From Balaenoptera acutorostrata (lineage: Eukaryota; Chordata; Mammalia; Artiodactyla; Balaenopteridae): a stretch of 64,000 bases of DNA. The notes beneath the pieces were generated by a model that saw nothing but the letters and a program-made list of their open reading frames with translations, was not told the origin of the DNA and did no database searches. Shown one piece after another: positions 59,926-64,000 of the stretch (positions are counted from its first letter, which is position 1; the number at the start of each line of letters is the position of its first letter). The stretch is from NCBI RefSeq assembly GCF_949987535.1, contig NC_080067.1, forward strand, positions 6,324,001-6,388,000, read 5' to 3'. The translations under genes were made by a program, and so were the position numbers.

Positions 59926-60198
59926 TTTTAAGTGATATAGCCATAGATTATTCTTAACAGGTGTTAGATCTCTTTTCTATCACATATTAAAAATAATTAT
60001 TTGATATAAGCAGAGTAATAGAACAATGGCTGGGAATAAACAAGTTTAAAATCACCAAATATGTAGAAAAATTTTGACATATTGTAGCCGGTTCTCAAAA
60101 GTTGCAGAGAAGAAGACTTTTACCTAAATAGTTGGAAAATGCTCATTATTGCTGAAAAACGTTGAACCTTACCTCCCACTTAATAGCAAAATATGTTA

Positions 60199-60312
60199 TG
60201 TGTTGATGGTTTATTTTATGTGTCAACTTGGCTAGGCTAGGTGAACAGTTAATTGGTCTCACAACTGTCTAGATGTTGCTGTGAAGGTATTTTTAGGTGT
60301 GATTAACATTTT
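60199..60312 (+). repeat. Ancient interspersed repeat (same family as 4882-4962)
   Basis: 'tttattttatgtgtcaactt' start, then 'aggtatttttaggtgtgatt'. The right side is replaced by the L1 that starts near 60315. Confidence 0.55.
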
Positions 60313-60314
60313 GT

Positions 60315-60858
60315 TTTCTTCCCCCCCAAGTTTAATTGAGAAATAATTGACATGTATCACTGTGAATTTAAGGTGTGCAGAATGATGGTTTGATTTAATA
60401 TATTGTGAAATGATGATCACAATAGGTTTCGTTAACATTTATCATCTCATATAGACACAATAAAGAAAAGAAAAAAAATTCTCCTTGTGAGACACTTAGG
60501 ATCTACTCACTTATCAACTTTCCAGTGTATCACACAGCAGTGTTAACTATCGTCACCGTGCTGTACATGACATCCCTGGTACTTTTTAATCTTATAACTG
60601 GAAGTTTGTAGCTTTTGACCAACTTTCTCCAATTTTCCCACCTCCTCTCCCTTGTCTCTGGGAACCACAAATCTGATCTCTTTTTCAATAAGTTTGGTGT
60701 TCTTTGTTTTTGTTTTTTTAAGTCCATATAAGTAAGATCATACAGTATTTGTCTTTCTCTCTCTGACTTTCTTCACTTAGCATAATGCCCTCAAAGCCCA
60801 TCCATGTTGTCACAAATGGTATAACTTCCTCATTTTTTACGGCTGAACAGTATTCCAT

Positions 60859-60905
<47 letters not shown>

Positions 60906-61740
60906 GTATATATATCTCACAACTTCTTTATTCATTCATCCATCCATAGACACTTAGGTGGCTTTCCTGTCTTGGCTATATAAATAATGCTGCTATGAAC
61001 ATGGGGGTGCAGATATCTTTTCAAGTTAGTGTTTTTATTTCCCTTGGATATATACCCAGAAGTGGAATTGCTGGATCTTAAGATAGTTCTATTTTTAATT
61101 TTTTGAGGAGCCTTCATATCGTTTTCCATAGTGGATACACCAATTTACATTCCCATGTGCTCTGCAAATGGAGAAAGCTGTGGGCTGTGCTCTCTTTTCA
61201 ATTGTCACTCTAAGCAGAGCTGTTGGACGGGCTAGCAGCTTTCCACATGCTTTGGTTAGGTCCCCTATTTGAGTAGGTTGAAGGCTGCATTCATCAATGA
61301 GCGGGAATGTAAATTAATTTTCCTTTCCAGGCACAGCAGGAGAAGCAGCTCGTAAGCCAGTAAAGCCCTTTGTTGTCTGAACTTAAGCTGCCTGTACCCC
61401 AAGTTCCCTGCCCAAATAGGGCTACTGGCTTTGCTCTGTAGACTGTCAGTCTTGGCTTGAGCATTGTCATCTTATACAGCTTCCTGGGCAGATGCTGCCA
61501 GGAGACACTCTCCACAGCAGGTGGCGCTATTTCTCGGTTTCCTCACCTGGATGGGACGAGGAAAGTCCACTCTAGGCCTCACCCAATATTAAAAATAGGC
61601 CTTTCAGTGGGAGGGGTCAGGAGCTACCCCCTTCCTCAGCTATGAATTGATCCCCCTGCCTGAGTGTAACAGTGGAACCCTCCATGCCTGGTACGGAGTT
61701 TGCTCTGGGGGCGATCAACCCCGCCCACCTAGTTCTAGCT
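60315..61740 (-). mobile_element. Internally deleted L1: 3' end joined to 5' UTR
   Basis: 60315 to about 61154 is the antisense L1M 3' UTR and ORF2 end ('aattgagaaataattgacat', 'ataatgctgctatgaacatg', 'tttccatagtggatacacca'). At about 61154-61157 it changes, in the same orientation, to L1 5' UTR colinear with 19815-20420 ('gtaccccaagttccctgccc', 'gtctgaacttaagctgcctg'). About 4-5 kb of the normal L1 (all of ORF1 and most of ORF2) is missing between them. Confidence 0.7.
60863..60914. repeat. (TG)n / (TATG)n microsatellite
   Basis: TG run of about 30 bp, then TATG and TA units, within the L1M. Confidence 0.95.
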
Positions 61741-61940
61741 TTGCCAGAGAAACAGAACAGAATATATGTGTATATATATATTATATATATTATGTATATA
61801 TATAATATATATATTATATTATATATATATGGAGAGAGAGAGAGATTTTAAGGACTTGGCTCTTGGCTCATGTTACTGTGGGTAAATCTGAAACTCTCAG
61901 TACATTAGGCAGGCTGGAAATTTTGGCAAGAGTCAATATT
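61741..61940 (-). repeat. Ancient repeat terminus with AT and GA microsatellites
   Basis: Starts 'ccagagaaacagaacag', the reverse complement of the usual end of the family at 4882 and 60199. A palindromic (AT)n stretch at about 61765-61830 is followed by (GA)n at 61831-61845. Confidence 0.55.
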
Positions 61941-61947
61941 GAAAGGG

Positions 61948-62485
61948 TGCAGACTATACCACCTCAAAATATGCTTCTTTGGCACAATAATTATCTTGAG
62001 CTGGTTATTTTTAAGAAACAGGCACAGGAAAAGCTCTGAGAACCAAGCAGAAGTTACCCTTCTGTAAGAGACATTAACATTTATAAGGGAAATCTTCTTT
62101 TTAAGGGCATCTATCTCTCTGTACCATGAAGAAGAGGATGATCAAATTTCTAGAAACTCTTATCAATCAAAAGGCAGGGACTTGAATCTGCATAACAACC
62201 ACAGCCTTATTTACTGTGATTTGCCTGATAAATTCTCGTAACTGGCCTTCTCCCCCACTCCAACACTTTCTTTGTCTTTAGCTGAAGATGATGTTTAAGG
62301 TGATGGAATCGGTCATTTGGGGGAGTTACTCAGTTTCCTAGATATCTCCCATGTATAAAGGATGCACACATGTGATTAAACTTTTGTTTGTTTTTCTCCT
62401 GTGAATCTATCTGCCTCTTATTACGGGGAGGATCTCAGCTAAGAAACTAGAATGATAGAAGGAAAATTATTTTTCCTCCCCTACA
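61948..62485 (+). mobile_element. Class I ERV 5' LTR
   Basis: Begins TG (61948) and ends CA (62485, 'ttttcctcccctaca'), 538 bp. TATAAA at 62354-62359 is followed by ATTAAA at 62375-62380 and a T-rich stretch, the compact core-promoter/polyadenylation arrangement of many gammaretrovirus-like (ERV1) LTRs. A primer-binding site follows after 3 bp, confirming orientation and that this is a 5' LTR. Confidence 0.8.
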
Positions 62486-62488
62486 ATT

Positions 62489-62506
62489 TGGCGACCCATT
62501 ATGGGA
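62489..62506 (+). other. ERV primer-binding site
   Basis: tggcgacccattatggga, three bases after the LTR end. The 'tggcgacc' start is typical of ERV1 elements primed by an arginine-type tRNA; the tRNA identity is inferred from memory. Confidence 0.7.
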
Positions 62507-64000
62507 CTTGCTAAGACACCATATTCACTCAGAGCCTGCAGGCGGGATCCTGGGAAACTGGCAGAAGCTGGCATAAGATAAGAATTCTTACCAAAGTCAG
62601 CTCTCCTGGATCTCCCTCTGTAGTGCTCAGTTGAGAGAGGAAGGTAAAACTTTAATCTTGTCTTTTCCTTTCCAAATGCAGATTGGGAGAAGAAAATATT
62701 TGTGTCAGCTAGTTCTGTGGGCATAGCTACACTGGTAAGGATTTGTCATGACTATTCTTGTTTTCTATTGATCTTTTTTCCTCACAAAGATGGTCATTTT
62801 TTTTTTCTCCCTGTCTTTTGTGCTGTTCATTGTAAGGAGGAGAACTGCAGGCCAGATGAGGTTTTACTTTTCCCTTATTCCATGCCTTGAGAGCTTGGCT
62901 TTGTGACCAGTGAGAATATTCTCTCTGGTCTCTGCCAGCCAGAAGATGCATGTGTTGGTGTGCATCTGGTAGACAGCCAAGTAGACTGTGGATTTGGGAA
63001 GCAGCATTCTCTTTGCCCCACTAGCCAGCTCTCAGGACAGTTTGTTGTAAGGGGTTTCAATCCATAGGGGGTTTTATTGTCTTGTTAGTGCTGGAAAAGT
63101 TCCATTCCAGTAGCACCTGCCTGATGCCACAGATTAGTGGTACCATAACTAGAGGTGCCTCGTGTTCTTGTGGGAAACCAGAAACACTGTTTTCTCATGT
63201 TCTCATGGGAAACTGGGGACACTATTTCCACGACACCATTCTTACTGCCTGTGACAATGAAAGTCTTTGCTCTTACAGGCTAACTTTGTGAGTGAACTTT
63301 CTGGATCTTGTGTAGGCTGCATCTTTTGGGATACCTCTTGCATCCATGGTTAAGCCATAAAAAGGCTTAGTGGTTTGAATCAATACTGAGATTAATATAA
63401 GATCCTACTCATCAATGGCCAGATGTTGGAACCTTTGAATTGGAAATACATCTATATTTGAAAAAAAATTTAGAGAATTCTCATCCTAAGCAACTGTCTT
63501 ACTTGTACCTATGGAAAGATTAAATTGAAAAGAAGACACAAAGGAGCATGGTAGCTAACCTTAGAGATTCCCTTAACAAGATGAAATTAGAAAGCCCTTT
63601 TTGTCTCCACTATAGTCTCTAAATGTAGAGAAGAGCTACTAAATCAGTGGCCATTCACAACTCACAGGGACCCCCACTTACAGGGACCTTGACTGCTTCT
63701 AAAGAATGTTCTTTCTGCCCATGTTTGTACTATAGTTATCAGACAAGCCAGACAGTTCACTGGGGACCTCCTTCAAAGAGGAAACAGATGACTATAATTT
63801 CTCCCAGGCCTTCCTACAAATGATCAGAAAATGAATCACCTGAAAACCAATGTTCAGGACTGACTGAAGGAATAGTAGAGACTTTTCCCCTAAGGTGAAT
63901 TGGTCTGAGGTTGAATTGTACAGTCAGAAAGAGGAGAGCATTCAAAGGTCTCTGCTGAATGCTTTATACAGATGTTATAAAGCCATACCTCATTAAACCC
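62507..64000 (+). mobile_element. Decayed ERV leader and probable gag region, cut by the window end
   Basis: Sequence downstream of the primer-binding site in the direction where leader and gag are expected. 62531-62614 recurs at 57216-57305. No gag-like frame survives; all frames are under 90 codons and broken, so no protein product is possible. Where ERV sequence ends, and whether a 3' LTR exists, lies beyond what can be seen. Confidence 0.5.

Noticed and set aside
1..64000. CRISPR array, operons, riboswitches or other bacterial features
   Set aside because: The repeats are mammalian retrotransposons and microsatellites; there are no regularly spaced palindromic repeats and no bacterial gene organisation.
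1..64000. Ruminant origin
   Set aside because: No BovB or Bov-tA sequence was seen in 64 kb, which would be unexpected for a ruminant; this is by eye and not absolute.

Overview
This window is nuclear DNA from a mammal, most likely a cetacean or a close relative such as hippopotamus. It is AT-rich and non-coding. The best lineage evidence is three full-length tRNA-Glu-derived CHR-type SINEs (about 34.07-34.40, 41.16-41.49 and 50.92-51.21 kb), a short relative (5.98-6.11 kb), and many L1 3' ends of the type seen in whales and other cetartiodactyls. I saw no BovB or Bov-tA repeats (ruminant) and no pig or camel SINEs. These assignments come from remembered consensus sequences, not a database search.

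I found no host protein-coding gene, tRNA, snRNA or CRISPR array. Long open frames are rare, and those I can explain lie in L1, SINE, MIR, DNA-transposon or LTR sequence. The window behaves as a gene desert or the interior of a large intron.

Layout. 0-5 kb: sparse old repeats and an antisense LTR with CCAAT, TATA and AATAAA in order. 5-13 kb: a SINE, a Tigger1-type miniature transposon, an old LTR-like repeat split by a 695-bp retrocopy of an unidentified transcript, an L1 5'UTR with a younger L1 inside it, a second Tigger, and an L1 tail inverted by twin priming. 17-22.3 kb: an antisense L1 with endonuclease, ORF1 and monomeric 5'UTR regions, but no 3' half. 25.5-30.9 kb: antisense old L1 sequence, including two successive copies of one 3' region and an L1 split by a third Tigger. 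31-33.3 kb: a young L1 carrying two consecutive 3'-transduced segments, enclosed by an 18-bp target duplication. 34-56 kb: scattered MIR, L2, hAT, L1 and SINE copies, including SINE-in-hAT-in-MIR. 57-61.7 kb: old L1 pieces and an internally deleted L1 that keeps its 5'UTR and 3' end. 61.9-64 kb: a class I endogenous retrovirus LTR, primer-binding site and decayed internal sequence running off the window.

No genes cooperate here. The interest is in retrotransposition mechanism and history: the serial-transduction L1, the orphan retrocopy, twin-primed inversions, nested insertions that give relative dates, and an unusual number of L1 5'UTR segments. Boundaries are base-accurate only where I give a target-site duplication (TSD); the rest are approximate.
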